The notes under the pieces: model-generated
The model's input: only the letters and a program-made list of their open reading frames with translations
Told to the model about the DNA's origin: nothing
The model's database searches: none
Shown: positions 31,387-39,426 of the stretch, one piece after another
Numbering within the stretch: position 1 is the first letter of the stretch
How the letters are laid out: each line of letters starts with the position of its first letter
Assembly: GCA_947627615.1 (NCBI GenBank)
Contig: CANQWS010000007.1
Coordinates: forward strand, 1 to 64,000
Direction: 5' to 3'
Source of the DNA: an uncultured Muribaculaceae bacterium
GTDB taxonomy: Bacteria; Bacteroidota; Bacteroidia; Bacteroidales; Muribaculaceae
Length of the DNA stretch: 64,000 bases
Position numbers and translations under genes: made by a program

Positions 31387-33721
31387 TACTACTTTAGCGA
31401 ATCTTTATCGTCCCAAGACTTTTGCGGACGTTGTGGGCCAGCCTTTGGCGGTTACCACCTTGAAGCGTATTGCCCATGCGGACGGTATCGCCGCACGTGC
31501 TATTTTTATGAAGGGTGCGTTTGGTAGTGGTAAGTGCCAGTGTGGTACTGACTATGTATCAACGAGTTACGGTTACAAGAAGTTTAAGGACATCTACCCG
31601 GATGCGGGTTATGGTTTCACGCCGTTCGAGATTGGTGTCGAGCAGCCAGATGGTAGCTTTGCACAGACGAGTCATTTCTATAAGGAGAAGGATGCAGAGG
31701 TGCTTCACTTGCGTTGTGCAAGTGGTCGTGAGTATACTGGCACTGCAGCCCATCCGAAGCTGGCCTACCGCGTGGGGTCTGATCGTGTTGAGCTTGTGAA
31801 GTGCGGTGACTTACGGGTTGGTGATTATATTGCCCGCCGTTGGACGGGCAGTATCGAGTTGCATCCGGACGTGGATGAGGCTAAGCTTTATTGCTTGTAT
31901 GGTGTTTGGTTAGGAGATGGACATTATGGTAATAATGCAATTCGAGGGTTACAGGATAGTATAGGCTATCTTTCTTGCGATACACTTGCGGATTGGTGTC
32001 GGAGTGTTGAGGGGTATTCATCTTCTAATGTTGTTATTTGCAAAAATAATAAGTGCAGGTCTTATCGTTTGTCGGTTGCTAAGTCCAAGTTGAAGCGTTT
32101 TATAGATGGTCCATGTGTTGCTAACACGAAGCGAATTCATCGTGACGCCTTTGGTAGCCGCGAGCGAGCGTTCTACACTTTGTATGGCTTGTTGATAACG
32201 GATGGGTATGTAGATAAGGCTGGTATGTTTGGGTTTGGTACGGTATCTCCTTACTTGGCTGATGGGGTCTGTGACATCCTTGATTATTTAGGTTTGCAGT
32301 ACAGCATCCGGAAGCGTGTTGGTCGCAAGTATTTTTATAAGAAGATTAGTGAGTGGCGTCCGGCGCAGGACAGTTATCGGATAAGTATATCGGTTGAGTC
32401 CTCGCATGCTTTGTATGATGCCATGTTAGCTTATGTTTCTATTCTTGAGATGAATGCACCTCATTCGCGGAGGTTGGTGGATGGTTTCGCCGAGTATTTT
32501 TCTAAACGTCCTATCAACTCTACCCGCAATAATAAGAACTGCGTTTTATTAGGTTCTTATGCTTCAGAATTTGTTTCGGTGCTTCGTGGTGTTAGGAGGT
32601 CATTACCTGTTTCGAGCCGCCAGAAGTATGACTCCATGTCTCGCATTCTTGGCCGTATTGCTAGGCCCAAGACAACATCTGTTCAGGCTATTGAGCATTG
32701 TGCGGAGTACCTCATTGCTAGGGGTTCGGAGTTGCCTGCCAATATTGCTACTTTTTGTGGTGTTCGCTTCGACCGCATTGAGAGTATTAGCACGACGGTT
32801 GAGGATGTCTATGATGTTACGGTTCCAAGCACTCATTTGTTCATGTCCGGGAACGTTGTTAATCATAATACCACAACCGCTCGTATTTTCGCTAGAGCTT
32901 TAAACTGCGATACCTTCAAGCAGACTGGCGATGTTTGTAATACGTGTGATGGTTGTTTGGAGGCTTCGTCGGTCAATTCGTCTACGTATTGGGAGCTTGA
33001 CGGTACAGTCATAGGTAACGTCGAGGGTATTCGTGCATTGAAGGAGCGTTTGTCTATTGTTCCTAATGGTCGTAGGGTTGTCTGCCTCGACGAGGTCCAG
33101 AGCTGCACAAGAAGTGCTAATGATGCTTTGTTGAAGGTTGTCGAGGAGGGAGTTCCTAATACGATCTTTCTCTTTTGTGGCACGGAGGATATCCAGCCAA
33201 CTTTAAAGTCTCGTTGTGTAAATATTGACATTTCGGTTATTCCTTTGTCTTTGATTGCGGATCGCGTTCGGTTTATAGCTAACGACCGGGGTATCTCTAT
33301 TACGGATGATCAGCTTCGAATCTTGGCTATGAAGTCTCAGGGTCACATGCGGGATGCCCTTCAGTTGCTTCAGTTTTACGAGCTTGCGGGCGAACGTGCT
33401 CTTGACAGCTCCTACTTCTTGTTCCGGGAGTTCGTGCGTTCCTGCTTCGCAAAGGGTGCCGATCCTTCGTCTGTTTTACCGAAGCTGTTGGTTTATTCCA
33501 CTGCGGATATAAAGATGTCTGTAGGGCTTCTTATTCGCAATATTTTCGGCAGTGCTCAGGATGATTCTTTGGAGTCTAAGTTCCAGCGTGCGGGTTTGGG
33601 TCAGACGTTGTTTAGCTTTTTCTTTTCTCCGTTAGCCCAGCAGGCTTTGGGTTCTGAGATTGGGACGGAGATTTTGCTTAGGTCTTTAATGGAGCGGACT
33701 GCGGGTTCGCGTAAAATGTAG
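31376..33721 (+). CDS. dnaX: DnaX-like clamp loader ATPase with intein
   Basis: The 781-residue precursor has N-extein residues 1-53 (NLYRPKTFADVVGQPLAVTT, then GAFGSGK), an intein of 445 residues inside the P-loop, and a C-extein of 283 residues starting TTTARIFARALNC. The C-extein has the Cys zinc motif (DVCNTCDGC), Walker B VCLDEVQSC and the arginine-finger SRC (TLKSRCVNI). The spliced product would be about 336 residues, close to DnaX gamma-like clamp loaders. It loads the sliding clamp for phage replication. It begins 14 bases after the remnant of IS608-like copy f. Confidence 0.88.
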   Translation: MQSSTTLANLYRPKTFADVVGQPLAVTTLKRIAHADGIAARAIFMKGAFGSGKCQCGTDYVSTSYGYKKFKDIYPDAGYGFTPFEIGVEQPDGSFAQTSHFYKEKDAEVLHLRCASGREYTGTAAHPKLAYRVGSDRVELVKCGDLRVGDYIARRWTGSIELHPDVDEAKLYCLYGVWLGDGHYGNNAIRGLQDSIGYLSCDTLADWCRSVEGYSSSNVVICKNNKCRSYRLSVAKSKLKRFIDGPCVANTKRIHRDAFGSRERAFYTLYGLLITDGYVDKAGMFGFGTVSPYLADGVCDILDYLGLQYSIRKRVGRKYFYKKISEWRPAQDSYRISISVESSHALYDAMLAYVSILEMNAPHSRRLVDGFAEYFSKRPINSTRNNKNCVLLGSYASEFVSVLRGVRRSLPVSSRQKYDSMSRILGRIARPKTTSVQAIEHCAEYLIARGSELPANIATFCGVRFDRIESISTTVEDVYDVTVPSTHLFMSGNVVNHNTTTARIFARALNCDTFKQTGDVCNTCDGCLEASSVNSSTYWELDGTVIGNVEGIRALKERLSIVPNGRRVVCLDEVQSCTRSANDALLKVVEEGVPNTIFLFCGTEDIQPTLKSRCVNIDISVIPLSLIADRVRFIANDRGISITDDQLRILAMKSQGHMRDALQLLQFYELAGERALDSSYFLFREFVRSCFAKGADPSSVLPKLLVYSTADIKMSVGLLIRNIFGSAQDDSLESKFQRAGLGQTLFSFFFSPLAQQALGSEIGTEILLRSLMERTAGSRKM
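31535..32869 (+). other. Intein with LAGLIDADG homing endonuclease in DnaX P-loop
   Basis: The insertion starts with Cys (CQCGTDYVSTSYGYKKF) directly after GSGK and ends VVNHN before Thr. Cys1, the C-terminal HN and a Thr +1 residue are the expected splicing residues. The block-B-like TAAHPK is at about residues 70-75 of the intein. Two LAGLIDADG-type motifs (LYCLYGVWLGDGHYG and FYTLYGLLITDGYVD) mark a homing endonuclease in the middle. Removal restores the P-loop GAFGSGKTTT. Confidence 0.9.
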
Positions 33722-33726
33722 TTTGT

Positions 33727-34515
33727 ATGTTTGGGTGGTATCAGCGACGTCGGTTTGAGCGTGATGAGCAGTATCGCGCGTTAGTGGTTGTTAAGTGGGT
33801 TTCCCGCATGCAGGATTATTTCGTACATGCAGGTTGTTTTATGGGTGTCTATGGTCGGGAGGCTATGTGTACTCTGCTTGAGTGTGCTTCGGCTACAGCT
33901 CCTAAGTGGTTACGTTGTTCTTTGTCGGATGTTCTCCCAGAGTTTAATTGTGATTACTTAAATAAGACGATTGGTGGTAAGCCAGATTGGTTTCATACGT
34001 CTTCTGAGCTTTGGTTTCCGGCGGGTGACTACGAGGTGCGGTATTTATCTCTTTGTCATCTTTTTAAGTTGGCCGAGTCTCGCTGGATTGCTTTGGGAGG
34101 CACTTCACGCGTTCGGCATCCGTTCACATGGTTTGGGTGGTATCGTCGTAAGCGTTTTGCATCAAGTGAAGTTTATCGCTATAAAGTTATTATGCGGTGG
34201 TTACAGGATGCTGTGTGTGCTTATGAACACGGAGGTCGTTCTATGTTTGTAGTAGGCATGGCTGGCGATTCTCCGGATTCGTTTATTCATATGGTGCGTC
34301 CTAAGTGGCTGGGTCGTTCGTTGGAGGATGTGTTCGAGGATTATACGTTTGATAACGTTCGTCGGATTGTTTCTGAGGTTTCAGGGTTGAGTGGTCCGGA
34401 TTCATTGCCAGAGGGCTGGATGTTTTCGGATTCTTTCCATGTAAATTTAGTGACGTTGCGACGACTTCACTCTTTGGCATCAGATCGGTGGCATCTTGCA
34501 GCGTTTGGTTCTTAG
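33727..34515 (+). CDS. Hypothetical protein with two tandem repeats
   Basis: The 262-residue product contains an internal duplication. Unit 1 starts FGWYQRRRFERDEQYRALVV and unit 2 (about residue 136) starts FGWYRRKRFASSEVYRYKVI. Each unit continues with a helix (KWVSRMQDYFV; RWLQDAVCAYE), PKWLRCSLSDV versus PKWLGRSLEDV, and ends in a short helix (LFKLAESRW; LHSLASDRW). Conserved W, R and P residues suggest a small repeated binding domain. No family is recognised. Confidence 0.55.
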   Translation: MFGWYQRRRFERDEQYRALVVVKWVSRMQDYFVHAGCFMGVYGREAMCTLLECASATAPKWLRCSLSDVLPEFNCDYLNKTIGGKPDWFHTSSELWFPAGDYEVRYLSLCHLFKLAESRWIALGGTSRVRHPFTWFGWYRRKRFASSEVYRYKVIMRWLQDAVCAYEHGGRSMFVVGMAGDSPDSFIHMVRPKWLGRSLEDVFEDYTFDNVRRIVSEVSGLSGPDSLPEGWMFSDSFHVNLVTLRRLHSLASDRWHLAAFGS

Positions 34516-34528
34516 CTTCATAGATGTT

Positions 34529-35101
34529 ATGGTGTGTGATCATGTTGTTGTAGACGATGCCACTGAGGTTAGTGTTTCGTCGGCTCGTGTTGTTATAGAT
34601 AAGCGGTTGCTGCTTTCTTTTTACCTGCATCCTACGGATGAGACTACGGAGGCGGAGCTTGCGGAGATTAATAAGGTCATCAGTATTGTTTTGAATACTC
34701 ATTTCGGTAAGTATTACCGCATGTTCGATGACTTGCGTTCGCAGGCTCTTGCTACTATTATAGAGCGTCATGATCGCTTCGATTCGAAGATGGCTGCTTA
34801 TCCTTATCTGTATACCATGATTCGCAACGAAGCGGGCAATTTGATTCGTCGTTTGCTTCGAGAGGATGACCTTGAGGTTCTGCCGCCGTCACGGGGTCGT
34901 GTTGCCGAGATTATTCCGAGTGTTTTAGACGAGCTTTTGCCGTTCTTGTCGGGTGATTCTCCGTTTACACGTATAGAGATTCCGCATGGTCTTGTAGGTC
35001 CGTTTCTTGTTTTTTGCCAACGTGGCTTAAACAAGAAACAGTCGGAGTCGGAGGCTATGGAGTCGGTTATTGGCAAATTAGTTGACATTTTTATTTTTTA
35101 A
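34529..35101 (+). CDS. Sigma-factor-like protein, possible late sigma
   Basis: The 190-residue protein has FDDLRSQALATIIERHDRFD followed by YPYLYTMIRNEAGNLIRRLL. This is the pattern of sigma-70 region 2 (helix, then Y...RN.A...IR). Its length is like T4 gp55, the small late sigma. A C-terminal helical part (LVFCQRGLNKKQSESEAMES) could be a weak region-4-like element. It would recruit host RNA polymerase to phage late promoters, for which GCAATTATATATCC is the candidate. ATG 34529 was chosen over TTG 34496. Confidence 0.65.
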   Translation: MVCDHVVVDDATEVSVSSARVVIDKRLLLSFYLHPTDETTEAELAEINKVISIVLNTHFGKYYRMFDDLRSQALATIIERHDRFDSKMAAYPYLYTMIRNEAGNLIRRLLREDDLEVLPPSRGRVAEIIPSVLDELLPFLSGDSPFTRIEIPHGLVGPFLVFCQRGLNKKQSESEAMESVIGKLVDIFIF

Positions 35102-35113
35102 TTTTATTATCGT

Positions 35114-36019
35114 ATGGACGAAAATACTATTTTAGGAGAGGATTCTCCCGTCACGAGTTTGGAGTCTTTGGTTCGTCTCGGCACGGCCACGGAGACGGAT
35201 TTGGGTATGCAGATGCGTGCCATCATGGTAGGTGTTTCTACCGCTGCTTGTAACATTGTGGAGCGTCTTCACAATCAGTCTATGGCCTGCGCTAATATTA
35301 TGCAGCGTCTTTCTGACAAGCATTTGGAGAAGTTGTCGGAGGAGATCGAGACGATGGATCGCACTGAGCTGGATGTTGAGTATAAGAATCTCATGGCTCG
35401 TCAGATCGAGGTTGCCAAGCTGGAGATCAAGATTGCTCAGGGTAAGGCTATGTTCCCTGAGGATTCTTTCTCGGAGGAGGATCGTAAGATTCTGCGTATG
35501 CTTTCGGCGCTTCGTTCGAAGGAGGATCGCCAGCGCTTCGTTCGCATTCTGTCGGAGGAGTTCGGTGACGAGAATAGCTTCGATAGCGAGCCTGTGGTTC
35601 CTTCGGAGCCTATTTACGATGCAGTCGATCCTGCTGCTTCGGAGTCGACGCGCGGTGGTCGTGTTCGTCGTGCGTCACGTAAGGTTTCGGCTGGCCGCGA
35701 GATGCCTCAGGGTGAGTTCGCTGAGATGGAAACTACGGTTACGGTTGCTCCGGAGAATCCCACGAAATCGGTGGATATTGACGTTGTGGTTCCGGATAGC
35801 AGTGTCGGCGTTCCGCAGCACGCTATCGAGCCTACGCCGACGTCGGGTGTCGAGGTTGGTCCTGAGTCGCTTGCGGATGCTCCGTCGGATGTCAAGCTTC
35901 CGGAGCCGCCGGAGATTCCGGGATTCGAGCTTCCGCATGATGAGTCTCCGGCTCCTGCGCCTGCTGCTCAGCCTGCTCAGGCGATTCCTGACTTTGAGGA
36001 CGAGTTCGCAGGCATGTAG
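35114..36019 (+). CDS. Possible small terminase or head-core protein
   Basis: The 301-residue protein has a helical/coiled N-terminal half (HNQSMACANIMQRLSDKHLE; LMARQIEVAKLEIKIAQGKA) and a long acidic, Pro/Glu/Val-rich disordered half ending in PDFEDEFAGM. It lies upstream of the large terminase with only the ferritin-like gene between. Small terminase subunits often have helical oligomerising cores, but scaffold is equally possible. No sequence motif decides. Confidence 0.4.
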   Translation: MDENTILGEDSPVTSLESLVRLGTATETDLGMQMRAIMVGVSTAACNIVERLHNQSMACANIMQRLSDKHLEKLSEEIETMDRTELDVEYKNLMARQIEVAKLEIKIAQGKAMFPEDSFSEEDRKILRMLSALRSKEDRQRFVRILSEEFGDENSFDSEPVVPSEPIYDAVDPAASESTRGGRVRRASRKVSAGREMPQGEFAEMETTVTVAPENPTKSVDIDVVVPDSSVGVPQHAIEPTPTSGVEVGPESLADAPSDVKLPEPPEIPGFELPHDESPAPAPAAQPAQAIPDFEDEFAGM

Positions 36020-36034
36020 TCTCCAGCCTTTGAG

Positions 36035-36048
36035 TCAATTATATATCC
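36035..36048 (+). promoter_or_regulatory. Proposed late promoter (one mismatch)
   Basis: TCAATTATATATCC followed by CGGAAAT. It precedes the ferritin-like gene by about 40 bases and overlaps the stem of a terminator-like hairpin. Confidence 0.6.
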
Positions 36049-36083
36049 CGGAAATCTTGGTAGATTTCTGGGGTATTTTGTTT
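36047..36083 (+). terminator. Hairpin overlapping the late promoter
   Basis: CCCGGAAATCT, loop TGGT, AGATTTCTGGGG, then TATTTTGTTT. It has terminator shape but lies between promoter motif and start codon, so it may instead be a 5' mRNA hairpin or terminate upstream transcripts only. Confidence 0.5.
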
Positions 36084-36087
36084 GGTT

Positions 36088-36621
36088 ATGAATGAAGGTT
36101 TGATTTGCGGTTTATCGCGTGTTGAGGATTCTCTGGATGATTTGTATTCGGAGGCCTATGTTGCTTCTATGGGCCAGCTTTTGGAGATTGCGGCCTGCGA
36201 GGAGATTCTGGCTTGGGCACAGTATGCTGTAGTTTCTCCCTATCTTGTTGGCGAGGAGCGTGCTAACATCGAGGAGCTTTTCAATACGAATGCCAAGGAC
36301 GAGCTTGACGATCATTTCTGGAAGCTCCAGAACCGCATGAATGAACTTCAGTACGTCCCTAAGACGTTATTTGACTTTTCTAAGATTCAGTCTACCGCCC
36401 GTTGTGAGTACCATATCCCTACGGATGTTGCGGACTTGATTACGCTTCTCAAGCAGAATATCGAGTCGGAGGAGTGCGCTATTCGCACTTACCAGAATAT
36501 CATTATGGTTGCCCGTGATAATTCCGATTTTGTCACGGAGCGTATTGCTAAGGAGATTCAGGACGACGAGGCTCAGCATCTCTCGGACTTGAATGACTTT
36601 TTGGCCGACTTGGAGTCTTAG
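36088..36621 (+). CDS. Ferritin-like four-helix protein
   Basis: The 177-residue protein has a ferritin/bacterioferritin-type pattern of paired helices with acidic and His residues: EEILAWAQYAVVSPYLVGEE, AKDELDDHFWKLQNRMNELQ, NIESEECAIRTYQNII and EIQDDEAQHLSDLNDFLADL. The E-(x)n-ELDDH and E-(x)n-DDEAQH pairs could bind two iron ions. Possible roles are iron handling or protection of phage DNA from oxidation, or a structural use of the fold. It lies next to the terminase genes under a late-type promoter. Its SRVEDS start also fits the processing motif. Confidence 0.6.
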   Translation: MNEGLICGLSRVEDSLDDLYSEAYVASMGQLLEIAACEEILAWAQYAVVSPYLVGEERANIEELFNTNAKDELDDHFWKLQNRMNELQYVPKTLFDFSKIQSTARCEYHIPTDVADLITLLKQNIESEECAIRTYQNIIMVARDNSDFVTERIAKEIQDDEAQHLSDLNDFLADLES

Positions 36622-36679
36622 TTTTTAGATTGCAGCCGTCACTGCACTGATGGCTGACAGTTGCCTTTATATTGTGTGT

Positions 36680-36730
36680 GCCCTCTGGGGATCGCCATCG
36701 TGCAGGGTGGCGTCCCTTTGGGGGCTTTTT
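36680..36730 (+). terminator. Intrinsic terminator
   Basis: A long stem-loop from GCCCTCTGGGGATCGCCA to TGGCGTCCCTTTGGGGGC followed by TTTTT. It separates the ferritin-like gene from the large terminase. Confidence 0.8.
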
Positions 36731-36741
36731 AGTTGTGGTAG

Positions 36742-38712
36742 ATGGGTTCAGTTAAGGATACGATGCATCGTCGGGGTGGTGTTGCTTCTGCCGTCAGCGA
36801 CTTGCTTCTTACGGAGCGCAAGCTAGTAGGATTCCGGGAGTTTATTCTTTCTCCAGACTATATGGCTTTGGAGGGGGTCTATCCTTTCTGGTTGAAGGAG
36901 TCGGATGCCCTCTCTCAAGATCATAACTCACTGATACTCACAGGCTCGTTGGGCGGGGGAAAATCATCATTCATGAACATGGTGATATGCTATAAGTTAT
37001 ATTACTGGTTTAATCAGGGTGACTTGTATAGCTATTTTCAAATCCTTCGTGGTACGCCTATTTACTTTTTGTATTTCTCTGTATCTATGAAGGCCGCGGA
37101 GCGTTCTGGTTTTAAGCAGTTGCGCCAGATGATCGATAATGCCCCGTGGTTTAAAAATAATTTTCCGCGTCGTAAGGACATTCAGTCTTCCATTCAGTTT
37201 AATAATAATTTCTCCATAGAGTTTGCTTCGGGCGAGAGCCATGCTATTGGTTTGAATGTCGTTGGCGCTGTTATTGACGAGGCCAACTTCCGCAATGGTG
37301 TCGGGCAGGGTACTGTTTCAGAGTATTCGGAGGTTCAGCGCTTGGCCCAGCAGTTGGAGGACCGTATGCATTCTCGTTTTACCCGTGAGGGTGGTAAGTT
37401 GATTTCTTTCATGGGGTACATTTCCTCGGCGTCTTACCAGTCTTCGTTTATTGAGGATAAGATTGCCGAGGTGCAGGGTAACAAATATGCCCGTGTTGTT
37501 ACTGCTGTTCAGTATAAGATTTGCCCTCAGAATTACTCTCCTAAGAAGTTCGAGGTGTTCTGTGGCTACCAGCAGATTTCCCCGTGTATTGTCCAGAGCA
37601 AGGAGCATAAGGCTACGCTTCTGAAGTCTATGAGTCTTCCGAAGTCTAAGGCGGAGGGTTATTTTGAGCGTGTTCCGGAGGACCTGAAGTCGCAGTTCAA
37701 GAAGAATATCTATTTGGCCATCCAGAACCATTGCGGACGCTCTACAGCGGCTAAGGGTAGTTTTATTACGAACTATGATGTCGTCCGCAAGGCCTATAGC
37801 GATGCACTGCTTCGTGCGTGTCCTTTGGTTCAGAGTAGTATTGTTGTTTCGGATCAGGATGATACTCCTATCCGCTCTGTTCTTGATGTTTCACGTTTAC
37901 AGTATACGGATCGTCCTCATGCCTTGTGCTTGGACTTGTCTTTGACGGGCGACCACGGTTCTTTGTGCTGTGTTCGGTTTGATGGCTATGCGGCAGACGG
38001 TCGAGCTTTGCATAATGAGGTTTTCAATTTAGAGCTTGTTCCTCCGGCGTTTCCGGGGATGCTGAAGGTTTCGAAGGTCGAGGATTTCATTTTGTGGCTT
38101 GCGGATCATTTGAATATCGCGGTTTTTAGTACTGACCAGTTTCAGTCTACGCAGCTTCGTCAGAATGTGTGCGAAGCTTTGATGCTTCCGGATATCCGCC
38201 TTTCTTTGGATAGCTCCGACATTCCTCATTTGTTGTGGCTTTCGATGTTAGTTGACGAGCGTCTTGGTCTTCTTTACTTGGAGCGTCAGGATCGAGAGAT
38301 TCGGGAGGCGGTCCATGATGTTGTCAAGCACAAGGTTGTCAAGCGTGACGGGTCTTCGGACGACCAGTTCCAGACTTTAGTCGGTGCCTTCTTCTTGTCG
38401 GAGACGATCTGTACGCAGGAGGGAGATATATCATCTTTACTTGATGCGCGCCTTAACTTGGTTGGTGCGGGTAATATTAACCGTATGCTTAAGTCACTTG
38501 GCTATGGTGGTCTATCTTTGGATGGTCGGGGTCACGTTGCCCGTGCTGTGACTTCGGATATCGAAGCCCCGCGCCCAAGTGTCCGTTCACTTCTGGAGGG
38601 TCGCGCTGCTTCGGGTCCGTCGTTTACGAGTTCAGATGTTATTGCTTCTATGACGCCGCGCCGTAGACGTGGCGGGGTCTGGGACTTGATTAACGGTCTG
38701 GATAATAAGTGA
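36742..38712 (+). CDS. Terminase large subunit
   Basis: The 656-residue protein has a P-loop GSLGGGKSS at residues 68-76, Walker B VGAVIDEANF at about 174-183, and a C-terminal RNase H-like nuclease domain beginning LCLDLSLTGDHGS (first Asp at about 394). STDQFQS fits the second acidic position. Together these make the packaging ATPase-nuclease motor that pumps DNA into the prohead via the portal at 39427. A terminator before it and a late promoter after it suggest separate transcription from neighbours. Confidence 0.9.
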   Translation: MGSVKDTMHRRGGVASAVSDLLLTERKLVGFREFILSPDYMALEGVYPFWLKESDALSQDHNSLILTGSLGGGKSSFMNMVICYKLYYWFNQGDLYSYFQILRGTPIYFLYFSVSMKAAERSGFKQLRQMIDNAPWFKNNFPRRKDIQSSIQFNNNFSIEFASGESHAIGLNVVGAVIDEANFRNGVGQGTVSEYSEVQRLAQQLEDRMHSRFTREGGKLISFMGYISSASYQSSFIEDKIAEVQGNKYARVVTAVQYKICPQNYSPKKFEVFCGYQQISPCIVQSKEHKATLLKSMSLPKSKAEGYFERVPEDLKSQFKKNIYLAIQNHCGRSTAAKGSFITNYDVVRKAYSDALLRACPLVQSSIVVSDQDDTPIRSVLDVSRLQYTDRPHALCLDLSLTGDHGSLCCVRFDGYAADGRALHNEVFNLELVPPAFPGMLKVSKVEDFILWLADHLNIAVFSTDQFQSTQLRQNVCEALMLPDIRLSLDSSDIPHLLWLSMLVDERLGLLYLERQDREIREAVHDVVKHKVVKRDGSSDDQFQTLVGAFFLSETICTQEGDISSLLDARLNLVGAGNINRMLKSLGYGGLSLDGRGHVARAVTSDIEAPRPSVRSLLEGRAASGPSFTSSDVIASMTPRRRRGGVWDLINGLDNK

Positions 38713-38727
38713 CACTTCTGGCTACAT

Positions 38728-38741
38728 GCAATTATATATCC
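38728..38741 (+). promoter_or_regulatory. Proposed late promoter
   Basis: GCAATTATATATCC followed by TATAAAT, 20 bases before ATG 38762. Confidence 0.7.
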
Positions 38742-38761
38742 TATAAATTTATATTTTGATT

Positions 38762-39415
38762 ATGGTACATAAGAAAGACGCTGCACAGTCTCAGAGTGCT
38801 GAAGTAGAAGTTAAGATTCCGTCGCAGTCTGCTGCGGACATTCCTGTTTTGTCATTGGATGCTGTTCCTGCGCCGCCTATGCCGGACGCGTCGGTTCCGT
38901 CCACTTCGGAGGAGACTATTGTTCCTCCTTTTGCAGGTGATCCTGCTCCGGTGAGTGTTACACCTAATGGTGGTAAGAGCTTCGCCGAGTTGCTTTATGA
39001 GGATGATGCTACAGGCGGTGTGGGTGCAGTTGCTTCGCCGTCTATGCCGAGTGCTTCCTTCGAGGAGCTTCCGGTTCTTGATATGGCGTTTATGCCTAAG
39101 CCTGACGCTGCTGTTGTCATGGATACTCCGAGTGAGAGTCCGTCTGTTGTTTCGCCGCAGCCTGCACCTGCTGGGAGTCTTCGTGATGCTATTGCTAAGC
39201 GTGGTGGTGCCTTCGGCTCGCGTGTTGGTATTAAGCAGCTTATTGCTGAGCGCGGTGGTGCTCAGCGTGAGGTTACGGGTTTGGGTGTAAAAGCGGCCAT
39301 TGCTTCGCGTTCTTATCAGGGTGGGGGTGTTGGTGCATCTCGTGCCATTCGTGATCGCATGCAGGGCGGTATTCGTGCAGAGGCTGGTGTTTGCACGACT
39401 AAGGTTGTAGGTTAA
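38762..39415 (+). CDS. Hypothetical virion protein, 217 residues
   Basis: The first 140 residues are Pro/Ala/Ser-rich and probably disordered. The last 75 have Gly/Arg-rich repeats with the pattern R..I..RGG (LRDAIAKRGGAFGSRVGIKQ, then LIAERGGAQREVTGLGVKAA). ATG 38762 was preferred over TTG 38756. It lies between terminase and portal, where neck or core proteins often are. No family is recognised. Confidence 0.5.
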   Translation: MVHKKDAAQSQSAEVEVKIPSQSAADIPVLSLDAVPAPPMPDASVPSTSEETIVPPFAGDPAPVSVTPNGGKSFAELLYEDDATGGVGAVASPSMPSASFEELPVLDMAFMPKPDAAVVMDTPSESPSVVSPQPAPAGSLRDAIAKRGGAFGSRVGIKQLIAERGGAQREVTGLGVKAAIASRSYQGGGVGASRAIRDRMQGGIRAEAGVCTTKVVG

Positions 39416-39426
39416 GACTTCATTTC

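Noticed and set aside
35232-36095. 287-codon plus-strand frame, Arg/Leu-rich
   Set aside because: It is an alternative frame of the 301-residue gene; its Arg/Leu/Ser composition is typical of shifted reading.
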